A stretch of DNA of 64,000 nt from Heterodera schachtii (lineage: Eukaryota > Nematoda > Chromadorea > Rhabditida > Heteroderidae), in the NCBI GenBank assembly GCA_023374025.1, contig SIJG01000039.1:1250825-1314824 (forward strand), written 5' to 3'. The position numbers and the translations under genes are program-made. The notes under the pieces were generated by a model. The model did not search any database and had not been told where the DNA came from. It saw only the letters and a list, made by a program, of their open reading frames with translations. Positions 21,943 through 32,815 of this stretch are shown here, piece after piece (position 1 is the first letter of the stretch; each line of letters opens with the position of its first letter).

Positions 21943-22046
21943 GTTATAGCAGTGATATGCTCATTAAAGAAATAGAAAACTTAAAATACGAAAACCGTTC
22001 GGCGTTAATTAAAGAGGGGCCTTTTAAAATTTTTTGCACTTTTTTG

Positions 22047-22989
22047 GTCCAAATTTTTTCAATTTTTTTTCGTTTCCTGAAACAAAGCACCCGGGTGTTT
22101 GTGCCATAATTCGTGATTAGCGACAGCGAAAAGCTCAGGTTATTCATCATTATGTGTAAAATAAGAAAAGTCAGACAAAAAAAAGTGAAAATTTTTTCAA
22201 AAAACTCCTCTTTTTAACTTGCGCCGCCAACCATTCAAGAATTTGAAAAATAAGCAAATGCCGAGAAAATATTAGTTGAATGCCAATTCGGGTTGTCATC
22301 ACTCACTGGATTTGGCCGGTTCCATACGGCACATAAAGCCAAGGTTGATGCTGTTTTAAGAAATTTTGTTCTTGTTCTTGGTTTAATTCTCCGCCGACGT
22401 AAATGACTTCGAATGCAGATTCGGAATGGGCTTTGATCTAAAATTTTTTAAAATTCAATTCAAAAATTCCAAAAAATTTTGTGATAAATTCAAAAAACAT
22501 CATATCAAAAAAATTTACCTTTTCGTAACAGTTTTTTAAAACTGGCAAAAAGTCGCGCGTTGGCCGCGAAAGCCATTGGCCAAAAAATAGTCCAACCAGT
22601 TTAAACGCCTAAAATTATTTGAATTGTAAAGCATCAAAAAGATCACATCCCTTCATTTGTTGGTTTTTTTTTTTAATTTTAGCGCCAAGGGCGTAACCAA
22701 GGTGAGGGAGGCCTAGAGTGATTAGCGGAAAATGTATGAAACACTATTAATTTCCACGACTTTCATTTTTCAAAAGTTTAAAAACCATACTTTTTTCTTA
22801 GCAAATTTCAGTAAAAATTCTTTTGCCCGGGGCAGATTAGACTCCATTTTCGTTGCTTATGCCTTTGGCCAATATGACTAATTAATTTTGGTACTTTTTT
22901 ACCTTGGTAGCATTTGTCCATTGCTGTTCAACGGACCCTTCAACGTTTCTTTTTAGCGTCATTTGATCAAAATTTATTTGATTGGCCAT
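22047..22989 (-). CDS. nucleoredoxin/thioredoxin-like protein, left copy
   Basis: Exons 22989-22903, 22608-22519 and 22437-22307 join in phase; a possible last exon is near 22106-22047. The protein starts MANQINFDQMTLKRNVEG and continues AFKLVGLFFGQWLSRPTRDF, LPVLKNCYEKI, SAFEVIYVGGELNQ and QPWLYVPYGTGQI. This follows the nucleoredoxin/tryparedoxin-like pattern (K-x-V-G-L-Y-F-x-x-x-W-C-P-P-C-R-x-F-x-P-x-L ... FEVIxVSxD ... PWLAVPF). The WCxxC redox cysteines are replaced (WLSRPTR), so a classical disulfide oxidoreductase activity is unlikely. A duplicate with a two-codon difference lies at 36317-36992. The C-terminus is uncertain. Confidence 0.6.
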
Positions 22990-23351
22990 TTCTAAAAGGG
23001 CAAAAGTGATTAATGAAAGCCTCCCCCTTCGCCCAAAAAGGGGCCCTAAAATGGGGAAATCCCCGCTAAGGATGGTCATTCATTGGACCGTGTAAAAGTC
23101 GGTTGGACGCGTAAACGCATTAGAGCAAAAAATTTTTGGTTTCTATTGACCCGAAAATTAAAAGTAGAAAATGATAAAAAGTGCTCAAAAATTGCATTTT
23201 TACTTGAATTGTAAATTGCTGCTTTTTTGTTGCTGTGTTTCGAAATTGTAACTGCAAATTCTGTTGGTCCAAGCTGCACGTCCAAGGCAAATGTAAAATA
23301 TTTAATCAAAAAGCTGAATTTTTAAATTAATATTCAACGAGTATTAATATT

Positions 23352-23785
23352 AGAGCTCGGACGGGACCGTGGCCCCGCCGGGATTTTGCCGGGACTCCCG
23401 GCCTTTGTTTTTTAGGGAACCACCGGGACCGGGAGTCCTGGAAAAACGGGAGTGACGGCCCGGGGTGCCACCACGGTTAAAAGCCCGGCCCTATCCGGCT
23501 ATTTGGGCCTGGACGAACGGGATTAAATTTCACCAGTGAACTCCTAAATTGAAAAGTTATTATTAATTTGGCGAAATGTCTTTAGTTCAAAGTTGGACAT
23601 AAAACTTAATGGATTTTTGGAAATTTATACAATTATTAAAAAGTTCACAAAACCCACATAAAACATTCAAAATTTAATTTAAAAATTGCATTTTATATTG
23701 ATTATTTCTTAAAATGAATGTAAAATCTACAAAACTTACCCACCGGCCCCCTAAAATTCTTATTTTCTTAAAAAATGGCTCAGAA
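23352..23785. mobile_element. GC-ended element, left end and interior (copy at 37358)
   Basis: Left end TAGAGCTCGGACGGGACC with a 190-bp GC-rich subterminal array (ccgggaccgggagtcc type), then AT-rich interior. It is near-identical to 37358-37790, but from about 23785 the sequence departs from the right-hand copy and goes into a segment with gttaacaaatcgc and a C-homopolymer (to about 23990). Its right end is therefore missing or replaced here. Confidence 0.6.
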
Positions 23786-24152
23786 TTTTAAAGTTTTCTC
23801 TTTTTTGGACAAAATCTGTTAACAAATCGCATTACAAATGATAAATTTTTCCCCTGCGGCGTATCGGCACCCCCCCCCCCCCCCTGTTGCCCAAAAAATT
23901 TTTGAAAATACCGCGCCGTAAAAAAAGTGTTTTGAAAACAAAAAAGTCGTCGAATTGCTTGGCCTAATCCCAAGTTAAAGTAGTTGAATGCCAATTTTTT
24001 AAAATTTTATTAACCAACGTTCCATAAAATATGAAATAGCAAATGATTTAATTCAAATGCATTTCAATCTGTCTTTTTGGCCTTTAATCAAACCAAAAAA
24101 AGTAACGCGGTTAAGGAAAAATTTAAAAAACTAGTCTAAAGGAAATCTTGGA

Positions 24153-24462
24153 AAATATCCATCATAGGTCCCAGACTCAAAATTGCATAAAAACATTTAT
24201 AGGTTTTCTTCCCAACTCAGATTGCGTCGGTTTGGTTTATTACTCTGTTTTAGACAAGCTCATTAAGAGCTCTCGAATAATACCAAATATGTCTGGGTTT
24301 GACCCAATTTTGTCAAATTTTTCGTGATTTAAACCGGTTCAAAAACCGGTTTAAACGCTTTGCCGCGCCGTTTTTTGATGGTTTAGGCGTTTTCAGCACT
24401 TAAGCAAACCTATAAAAGTGTTTTTATGCAATTTTGAGTCTGGGACCTATGATGGATATTTA
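24153..24462. mobile_element. MITE, 310 bp, about 50-bp TIRs
   Basis: aaatatccatcataggtccc through tttataggttt at 24153-24209 is inverted at 24408-24462. Ends resemble those of the long-TIR element at 18683-20095. The interior contains a short GC-rich block (gccgcgccg at about 24362) and no coding sequence. Confidence 0.8.
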
Positions 24463-25431
24463 CTGAAATTTTCCTTAACCAACACCGACTTACAAATTAG
24501 CATTAAATCTTTTCTAGAAATAAAAAATTTATTTAGTTACAAAATTTTCATTAAATATTGCCAACAGTTCGGTGATCTGTGCAACAAATTCCCTGACCGA
24601 TCATTAATTAATTCATTCAATTTGCTCCATCCCATCTGTGTCTGATCGTCGTTTGTCTGTCCGCTGATCAGATCAGCATCCGATAAAATTCTACCGTCTC
24701 AATTTGGCTGTTCCCATTTTCAATTTTTGCAAATATCTCGTTCTGAGAAACTAATGGTATTTTGAATTGATGAGAAAATCTCAATTTTTACATTCGGTAA
24801 TTTTGACAGATTTTTTCCTTCACAGCGTTACTTTTTTTGTGATGACTACATTTCGGCCGTTTGTTTACGGGGGGGGGGGGGGGGGATTTCGCCATTTTAG
24901 GGCCCCTTTTTTAGGCGAAGGGGGAGGGCTTTCATTAACTAAATTTTTCATAATTCATAATTTTTTTTTCTTTATTTCTTTCTGAATTAAATTCTGAGTT
25001 TTTGTTCCTTTCTATAGTATATTTAATTTTTTAAATTCTGCATCAAAGCAGACAGAATGGGAAAAAGATTTAGATTTTCCATATTTATCTTTAAAAATTA
25101 TACTACTACTAGCGGCGCCGAATCGGTCGGCCCTTTTTTGGCATATCATCAATTTAAATTGAATCAGATTATAAAGGTTGTATATTGAATGTTAATATCT
25201 AATTAATTGTTTCAAAAAATTACATATTACCCAATTGATAAAAAAAAAGTGAATATAAATTTGAAATAATTTGATAGATTTTGGATCATTTTTATTTAAA
25301 TCACTTGAAATAATAATGTTTAAATTGGTTGATCTACATTGACTTTTGGCACATATTTTTTAGCCTCTTGGATGACATTCATTGCAATTTGAACGTTTTT
25401 TTTTATTTTCTTTAAAATATTTTATTTTTTC
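24463..25431. other. AT-rich spacer with G-homopolymer, no gene
   Basis: A run of about 18 G lies at 24870-24887, followed by a purine-rich segment. A lone cggcgccgaatcggtcggcc motif is at 25105. Nothing codable was recognised. Confidence 0.5.
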
Positions 25432-26060
25432 ATGTATGCTTTAGCCACTCATTTCATTGATTGTGACTTGATTTGCTATTTTGCATTGGGATTTATTTGG
25501 CTAGGTTCAGTTTTCTCTTGGATGCCCTGGTCAAATTTAAGTACTGTAGTTTTGTTTTTGCCCACTAAGGTCGCATTTTGCTTTGGCCAACATTTCTACA
25601 TCATGGCCTTACTGATCGTTTTGGTAATTAACGAATTAATTTATTGAAAAGCAAAGGGAAAAACGAATAGTAAAACATTGCTATATAAAATAAATGTACA
25701 TATATTTTCATTTTCAGTCTCGTTTACGAGTGAAGTGTTACTGTCGGCCAAAATGAAAGACCAGCGGCGCCTGGACGGCATCGAAAAGCCTTAGCACGAC
25801 AGCTTCGGACAAATATTACTACACACCAAGAAAAGTTTACTCAAATGCAAGAAAATTTGCGGCTAATTAAGGTGCGAACAAGGATTTCGAGGAACAGATT
25901 TTCGGACTAAAACGCGGGAATAAGCCAAAAACCGACCAGGCTTACAAATTAGTTGCAAATATTGCAAACAAACCCTGGCACGGATTTATGTCATGAATGT
26001 TCGGTTTGGGTAAGGTCTATCCAGGCACAGACCAATTGTCAAAGAAAATGAAGTCATGGA
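25432..26060 (+). pseudogene. broken membrane-protein gene, family unknown
   Basis: 25432-25623 encodes two hydrophobic segments (LICYFALGFIWLGSVF and FGQHFYIMALLIVLV) ending at a plausible donor. After an intron with acceptor ttttcag (25711-25717) come three consecutive coding-like stretches in different frames: SAKMKDQRRLDGIEKP; TTHQEKFTQMQENLRLIK; and DFEEQIFGLKRGNKPKTDQA with NIANKPWHGFMS before a stop. The helix-rich, charged character persists across the frame changes, so this looks like a gene broken by small indels. A paralogous piece with VALRFGQLCVVAF lies at 43635, next to M41 fragments, suggesting the two sequence types belonged to one family of loci. Confidence 0.45.
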
Positions 26061-27064
26061 AATGAAAAACATTGATTCAATTCTAACATAAAAATCCTCC
26101 GGAAGCAGAAAATAAAGAAAAATGCAGGTTTAAAAACTTCAAAACAATTGCTTTTCATATTTTTTTAGCCTGCCAAAAACATTTAAGCTGTGACCTTTTT
26201 CAATTAATTTGAATGAAAATATTTTAATTAATTAGTGAATTTATTATCCCCAACCAAAATTATATGCTTTCTTCCAATCGAAAAGTGCTTTACATCGCGT
26301 TTCGCTCGCTGCCTTTGGTGCTGCTCTTTCTCTTACTCTGATCCTAATCTTCATTTTTCGGCATTTAAAGAATTTAATAGGCACGCCCCCCTTTATAATT
26401 TTTACCAGAAAATACTGATCATATGGCCTAGAGCCAAAACCAGACATACAGCAAATATTACACATATCATCTAAATTACAAATACTAAATGCGCTTTACA
26501 TTTCCTTTAGGTTTGTCAAAAGTTTTTAGTCTTATTACTAGGCATGGATTTTAAGGCGATCAATCGCTAAATAAGTAATAGCTAAAAATGCCAACAACAT
26601 AAGAGTAAATAAATAAAAATTAAATTTGTTTCAATCAATCAGGAATTGTTTTTGTACAATAGAAAACAAAATAAAAAACAATTATTTGCCTGAGAAATAT
26701 TATTTTACTAAATTGTTTGGATGTTATTTCAATTTTTTTAAGGCGCCGTCCCGCCGGGAGGGGGCGTGAGAAGACACACACACAATAAACTTTTTAGAAC
26801 ATTAATGAAAGTTATGAGCATAGTTCTATCAATAAAATGAAGATTTGTGAATTATTGATGAAAATTTAAATGCAAAGATTGGCAACCATAATTTGGTTTA
26901 CTTCTCTACTCAATGAACAAAGATGTTTTTGAGTAATAATTTTATTCTTTACTTATGATTTCAGTTTAGCATTAATTTGAGGCGTATGTTTTTTTGCCAA
27001 CATTTATTCCAAATAAGTTTATAAAAAATTTTTTTTGGACATATTAAACCATCATCAGCGCCAT
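26061..27064. other. AT-rich spacer, no gene
   Basis: Contains a short GC patch with ccgtcccgccgggagggggc at about 26747 whose inverted counterpart (cgccccctccgggcgggacg) is at about 41360, so it is probably a TE end. No exon was recognised. Confidence 0.5.
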
Positions 27065-29103
27065 TCAAAGGAAGGGAGACAGGCAATAATGAAGGACAGA
27101 TGATAGGAAGGCGAAAAAGGTACAGATCGCCTTGGAGTGAAGTGCAGCCCGACGAATCCTGGAGCCCTGTAATTATTTCAATAAATAAAAACTAATATTT
27201 AAATTAAAATTAATAATTAAATACATTTTCCGGAATTTGGAAGGGAAGGCTCTGATTAAGCCCCCCAAATGAACACTGACATGTCGCGCGAAAACGTTTT
27301 TCGATGTAGTTGCAATGTTCCGGAATTGTAATTGATGCACATCCGAACTCGTAATGAAGTTCTGTTGAAAAAAAAAAGAATTTTTTATTTAAATTCAAAA
27401 TTTTTTAAACCGCCGTTCGAAAAACATTTATATGCAAAACATTTCTTTTCATCTGGGTGGCAGATTTTGTTTTCGAATTTTTCTTCGGTGCCGGTACCAT
27501 TTAACGTTCCGTACAGACAAACGAGGGCTGCAAAATAACTGATATTTATTGGTGTTGAGTTTAAAAAGCAGTTTCTAATTTTTTTAAATTTGGGACCGGA
27601 CTTTTAAGGCACACCTAAAATAGGCATGAAAAATAAAAAAGGCATAAAATTTACAAAAAAAAAAACAAAAAAGCACAAAAAATTGGAAGAGGCAGCAAAA
27701 ATTAATGCTTTTTGACAAATTTCAAGCACTTTTGGTCGAGATTTTTCCCAAAAAAGAAGGAAAAAGAAAAGGGAATTAAAAGAAAGGAAGCCAAAGATGC
27801 CGCTGGTCAAGTGGTTAGTGTGTCAGCCATTTCTGCTGATGTGGATCGTGGGTTCGACTCCCATTAATGCTGTGCTTTTTATCCATTCTTTAGTGGAATT
27901 AATTACCTTTTTTCCTTCTTAAATATTTTTTGTTTTTAAATAATTAAGTTTATTAAAATCAAATAATTATTTATTTCAAATATATAAAATAATAATTTTT
28001 TTTTACTTAAAATAAATTTGAATATTAATCAAATTAAAAAATAAAAATTTAACAATAAATTTAAATCGAAATAATATATTAAAAAAATATTTTTGAGTTA
28101 AGAGCCAAGTGATCCGGTGGGCAAGTGGTTAGTGTGCCTTCCTTTGTGTCTAGGGTCAATTCCCATTAATATTCACAATGTTTTTTTAAGAAACAGCGCC
28201 ACAAAAAAGGTCATATATGTTAAGGTAAACGACCTGTCAGGTTATCCCAGAAACGTTCAAAAACAATGTAAAAATTGACATAAAATCATTAACTGAATAA
28301 TTTTTGATTTAGAAATTAAAATTCAAAAATTTCAAGTTCAGCTCCGAAAAATTAAAATCGATAAAAATTGAAAATAAACTTAAATAATACTGTAAAAGTA
28401 AAAAAAGAAAGAGGAACAAAAGAGAAAAACAAAACAGGAAGAGAAAGGAAGAAGAACAGAAAGTGGAACGGAAAGATAACGAGAAAGAGGAACCGAAAGA
28501 GAGAGACAAAGGAAGACAGAAAAAGATGAAGAAGAAAGAGGAAGAGGGACAGAAAGATGAATAGAATTTGGATCAGAAGAAGGAAAAGGGAAGCGGAAGG
28601 GGAACAGAAGCGAAAGAGGAATAGAGAGGAAGAGGAAAGAAAGAGGGAAAGAGGAAGAGAAGAGGAACAGAAATAGGAACAGAAAGAGGAAAAGAAAGGG
28701 CTAGAGAAAGAGGAAAAGAAGCGGAAGGTGAACAGAAGCGGTTGAGGAATAGAGGAAAAGAGAATGATGAGGAGAAATAGAAAGAGGAAAACAAAGAGAA
28801 CGAGGAGGAGAAAGAAAAGGGAAAGGGGAAAAGAAAGAGGAGGAGAAAGAGGAAATGCCCCTATCAAAAAATAGAGTTAAAAGAAAATAATTAATTAAAT
28901 TCCTGGCCGTTAAAAACCCATGCTTTTTTTGGCGCGAGGCGCCCACTAGAGACAGTGTAGAATAACGGTGTTATTTCTTTAAAAAAATAATTTGTTTCTT
29001 TCAGTGCCCGTAGGGCACTGGTAAATTAATTATATGAAATATTACCTTGGCCAAAGGAAAATGAGGAATAAATCCCAACAAGGAATAAAAAGATAGCTTT
29101 CAT
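27065..29103 (-). CDS. secreted cysteine-rich protein, four exons, 137 aa
   Basis: Four exons join with agreeing phases: 29103-29046, 27527-27411, 27361-27225 and 27166-27065 (stop TGA). Exon 1 is a signal peptide, MKAIFLFLVGIYSSFSFGQ. The mature part is Cys-rich (NKICHPDEKKCFAYKC, then FGCASITIPEHCNY, then RATCQCSFGGLN). The last exon ends in a hydrophobic tail (FFAFLSSVLHYCLSPFL) such as precedes GPI attachment. Cys spacing is loosely reminiscent of Ly-6/three-finger folds, but I cannot assign it. Intron 1 (1.5 kb) contains a SINE-like copy and a purine tract; the later introns are 49 and 58 nt. A 14-nt leader separates a TTTTTTCAG acceptor from the ATG, pointing to spliced-leader trans-splicing. 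A secreted or surface role is inferred. Confidence 0.7.
27785..28170 (+). repeat. two tRNA-related SINE-like heads
   Basis: At 27795-27866 the sequence has an A-box-like tggtcaagtggttagtg and a B-box gggttcgactccc. At 28110-28165 a second, more decayed copy reads gggcaagtggttagtg and gggtcaattccc. Each is followed by AT-rich tail. Neither folds as a complete tRNA, so I call them SINE heads lying inside intron 1 of the secreted-protein gene. Confidence 0.55.
28385..28860. repeat. purine (GA-rich) low-complexity tract
   Basis: About 475 bases are almost exclusively A and G on the plus strand (aaagaggaagagg-type words). The long hydrophobic open frames on the opposite strand come from this composition. 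It lies inside intron 1 of the secreted-protein gene. Confidence 0.9.
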
Positions 29104-29117
29104 TTTAAAATTATAAG

Positions 29118-29126
29118 CTGAAAAAA
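29118..29126 (-). promoter_or_regulatory. probable spliced-leader trans-splice acceptor
   Basis: TTTTTTCAG on the minus strand, 14 nt before the ATG at 29103, with no upstream exon in evidence. This is the canonical nematode outron end. Confidence 0.6.
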
Positions 29127-29340
29127 TTCAGTAATTTATTTTATATTGAAATTATAGCTTTTAGCATTTTTTCCAATGATCATTTGGACATGAAAATGAT
29201 TGGAAAAATTGATGATTGACGCAGATAACTAACCATTACAAATAGTGACAAATATGCAAAGGAATAAATTACGTTAAAACGGATAATCGCTGCAAAAATT
29301 AATTTAAGTGAAATAATCAATAATTTTCAATAATCATCAG

Positions 29341-32300
29341 ACCTTAAATCACCCAAAAAATAAATCCTCAGAATCACCCAAAAAATACATCCCAAAAATC
29401 ACCCCAAAAATACATCCTCAAGAACCACCCAAAAATACATCCCAAAAATCACCCAAAAATACATCCTCAAGAACCACCCAAAAAATACATCCCAAAATCA
29501 CCCAAAAAATACATCCTCAAGAACCACCAAAAAATACATCCCAAAATCACCCAAAAAATACATCCCCAAGAATCACCCAAAAAATACATCCCATAAATCA
29601 CCCCAAAATACATCCTCAAGAACCATCCAAAAAATACATCCCAAAAATCACCCAAAAAATACATCCTCAAGAACCACCCAAAAAATACATCCCAAAAATC
29701 ACCCCAAAAATACATCCTCAAGAACCACCCAAAAAATACATCCCAAAAATCACCCCAAAATACATCCTCAAGAACCACCCAAAAAATACATCCCAAAAAT
29801 CACCCCAAAAATACATCCTCAAGAACCACCCAAAAAATACATCCCAAAATCACCCAAAAAATACATCCTCAAAAACCACCCAAAAAATAAATCCCAAAAA
29901 TCACCCCAAAAATACATCCTCAAGAACCACCCAAAAATACATCCCAAAAATCACCCCAAAAATACATCCTCAAGAACCACCCAAAAAATACATCCCAAAA
30001 TCACCCAAAAAATACATCCTCAAGAACCACCCAAAAAATACATCCCAAAATCACCCAAAAAATACATCCCCAAGAATCACCCAAAAAATACATCCCAAAA
30101 ATCACCCCAAAATACATCCTCAAGAACCATCCAAAAAATACATCCCAAAAATCACCCAAAAAATACATCCTCAAGAACCACCCAAAAAATACATCCCAAA
30201 AATCACCCCAAAAATACATCCTCAAGAACCACCCAAAAAATACATCCCAAAATCACCCAAAAAATACATCCCAAAAATCACCCCAAAATACATCCTCAAG
30301 AACCATCCAAAAAATACATCCCAAAAATCACCCAAAAAATACATCCTCAAGAACCACCCAAAAAATACATCCCAAAAATCACCCCAAAAATACATCCTCA
30401 AGAACCACCCAAAAAATACATCCCAAAAATCACCCCAAAATACATCCTCAAGAACCATCCAAAAAATACATCCCAAAAATCACCCAAAAAATACATCCTC
30501 AAGAACCACCCAAAAAATAAATCCCAAAATCACCCAAAAAATACATCCCAAAAATCACCCCAAAATACATCCTCAAGAACCATCCAAAAAATACATCCCA
30601 AAAATCACCCAAAAAATACATCCTCAAGAACCACCCAAAAAATACATCCCAAAAATCACCCCAAAATACATCCTCAAGAACCATCCAAAAAATACATCCC
30701 AAAAATCACCCCAAAATACATCCTCAAGAACCACCCAAAAAATACATCCCAAAAATCACCCCAAAATACATCCTCAAGAACCATCCAAAAAATACATCCC
30801 AAAAATCACCCAAAAAATACATCCTCAAGAACCACCCAAAAAATACATCCCAAAAATCACCCCAAAATACATCCTCAAGAACCATCCAAAAAATACATCC
30901 CAAAAATCACCCCAAAATACATCCTCAAGAACCACCCAAAAAATACATCCCAAAAATCACCCCAAAATACATCCTCAAGAACCACCCAAAAAATACATCC
31001 CAAAATCACCCAAAAAATACATCCTCAAGAACCATCCAAAAAATACATCCCAAAAATCACCCAAAAAATACATCCTCAAGAACCACCCAAAAAATACATC
31101 CCAAAATCACCCAAAAAATACATCCCAAAAATCACCCCAAAAATACATCCTCAAGAACCACCCAAAAAATACATCCCAAAAATCACCCCAAAAATACATC
31201 CTCAAGAACCACCCAAAAAAATACATCCCAAAAATCACCCAAAAAATACATCCTCAAAAACCACCCAAAAAATAAATCCCAAAAATCACCCCAAAATACA
31301 TCCTCAAGAACCATCCAAAAAATACATCCCAAAAATCACCCAAAAAATACATCCTCAAGAACCACCCAAAAAATACATCCCAAAATCACCCAAAAAATAC
31401 ATCCCCAAGAATCACCCAAAAAATACATCCCAAAAATCACCCCAAAATACATCCTCAAGAACCATCCAAAAAATACATCCCAAAAATCACCCAAAAAATA
31501 CATCCTCAAGAACCACCCAAAAAATACATCCCAAAAATCACCCCAAAAATACATCCTCAAGAACCACCCAAAAAATACATCCCAAAAATCACCCCAAAAA
31601 TACATCCTCAAGAACCACCCAAAAAATACATCCCAAAAATCACCCAAAAAATACATCCTCAAAAACCACCCAAAAAATAAATCCCAAAAATCACCCCAAA
31701 AATACATCCTCAAGAACCCCCCAAAAAATACATCCTCAAGAACCACCCAAAAAATACATCCCAAAATCACCCAAAAAATACATCCCAAAATCACCCAAAA
31801 AATACATCCCAAAATCACCCAAAAAATACATCCCAAAAATCACCCCAAAAATACATCCTCAAGAACCACCCAAAAAATACATCCCAAAACCACCCCAAAA
31901 ATACATCCTCAAGAACCACCCAAAAAAATACATCCCAAAAATCACCCAAAAAATACATCCTCAAAAACCACCCAAAAATAAATCCCAAAAATCACCCCAA
32001 AATACATCCTCAAGAACCATCCAAAAAATACATCCCAAAAATCACCCAAAAAATACATCCTCAAGAACCACCCAAAAAATACATCCCAAAATCACCCAAA
32101 AAATACATCCCCAAGAATCACCCAAAAAATACATCCCAAAAATCACCCCAAAATACATCCTCAAGAACCATCCAAAAAATACATCCCAAAAATCACCCAA
32201 AAAATACATCCTCAAGAACCACCCAAAAAATACATCCCAAAAATCACCCCAAAAATACATCCTCAAGAACCACCCAAAAAATACATCCCAAAAATCACCC

Positions 32301-32815
32301 CAAAAATACATCCTCAAGAACCACCCAAAAAATACATCCCAAAAATCACCCAAAAAATACATCCTCAAAAACCACCCAAAAAATAAATCCCAAAAATCAC
32401 CCCAAAAATACATCCTCAAGAACCCCCCAAAAAATACATCCTCAAGAACCACCCAAAAAATACATCCCAAAATCACCCAAAAAATACATCCCAAAATCAC
32501 CCAAAAAATACATCCCAAAATCACCCAAAAAATACATCCCAAAAATCACCCCAAAAATACATCCTCAAGAACCACCCAAAAAATACATCCCAAAAATCAC
32601 CCCAAAAATACATCCTCAAGAACCACCCAAAAAAATACATCCCAAAAATCACCCCAAAAAATACATCCTCAAAAACCACCCAAAAAATAAATCCCAAAAA
32701 TCACCCCAAAAATACATCCTCAAGAACCCCCCAAAAAATACATCCTCATGAACCTCCCAAAAAATACATCCCAAGATCACCCAAAAAATATACATCCCCA
32801 AGAATCACTCAAAAA
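29341..32815. repeat. 3.5-kb minisatellite of alternating 24-26 bp monomers
   Basis: Two monomer types alternate: caagaaccacccaaaaaata followed by catcct/catccc, and caaaaatcaccccaaaaata followed by catcc, giving a dimer of about 50 bp. On the plus strand G is almost confined to caagaacc, so strand asymmetry is extreme. Open frames at 31336-31836 and 32042-32542 (-) are identical over 166 codons, revealing a higher-order period of 706 bp. The array ends exactly where the inverted spectraplakin arm begins. The Phe/Trp-rich frames (FWDVFFGWFLRMYF) follow from the repeat and are not proposed as proteins. Confidence 0.95.

Noticed and set aside
28352..28867. Long hydrophobic ORFs (up to 171 codons) on the minus strand
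   Set aside because: They are the complement of a pure GA-rich tract; Phe/Ser/Leu/Pro composition follows from TTC/CTT-type codons and all three frames are open.
29467..32542. Repeated 166-codon Trp/Phe/Asp-rich ORFs
   Set aside because: Generated by the minisatellite in every array segment; codon content follows monomer length, frames break with 1-bp monomer differences, and no start or splice context exists.
29341..32815. Possible CRISPR array
   Set aside because: Repeats are contiguous variants of one monomer without unique spacers, and the genome is eukaryotic.
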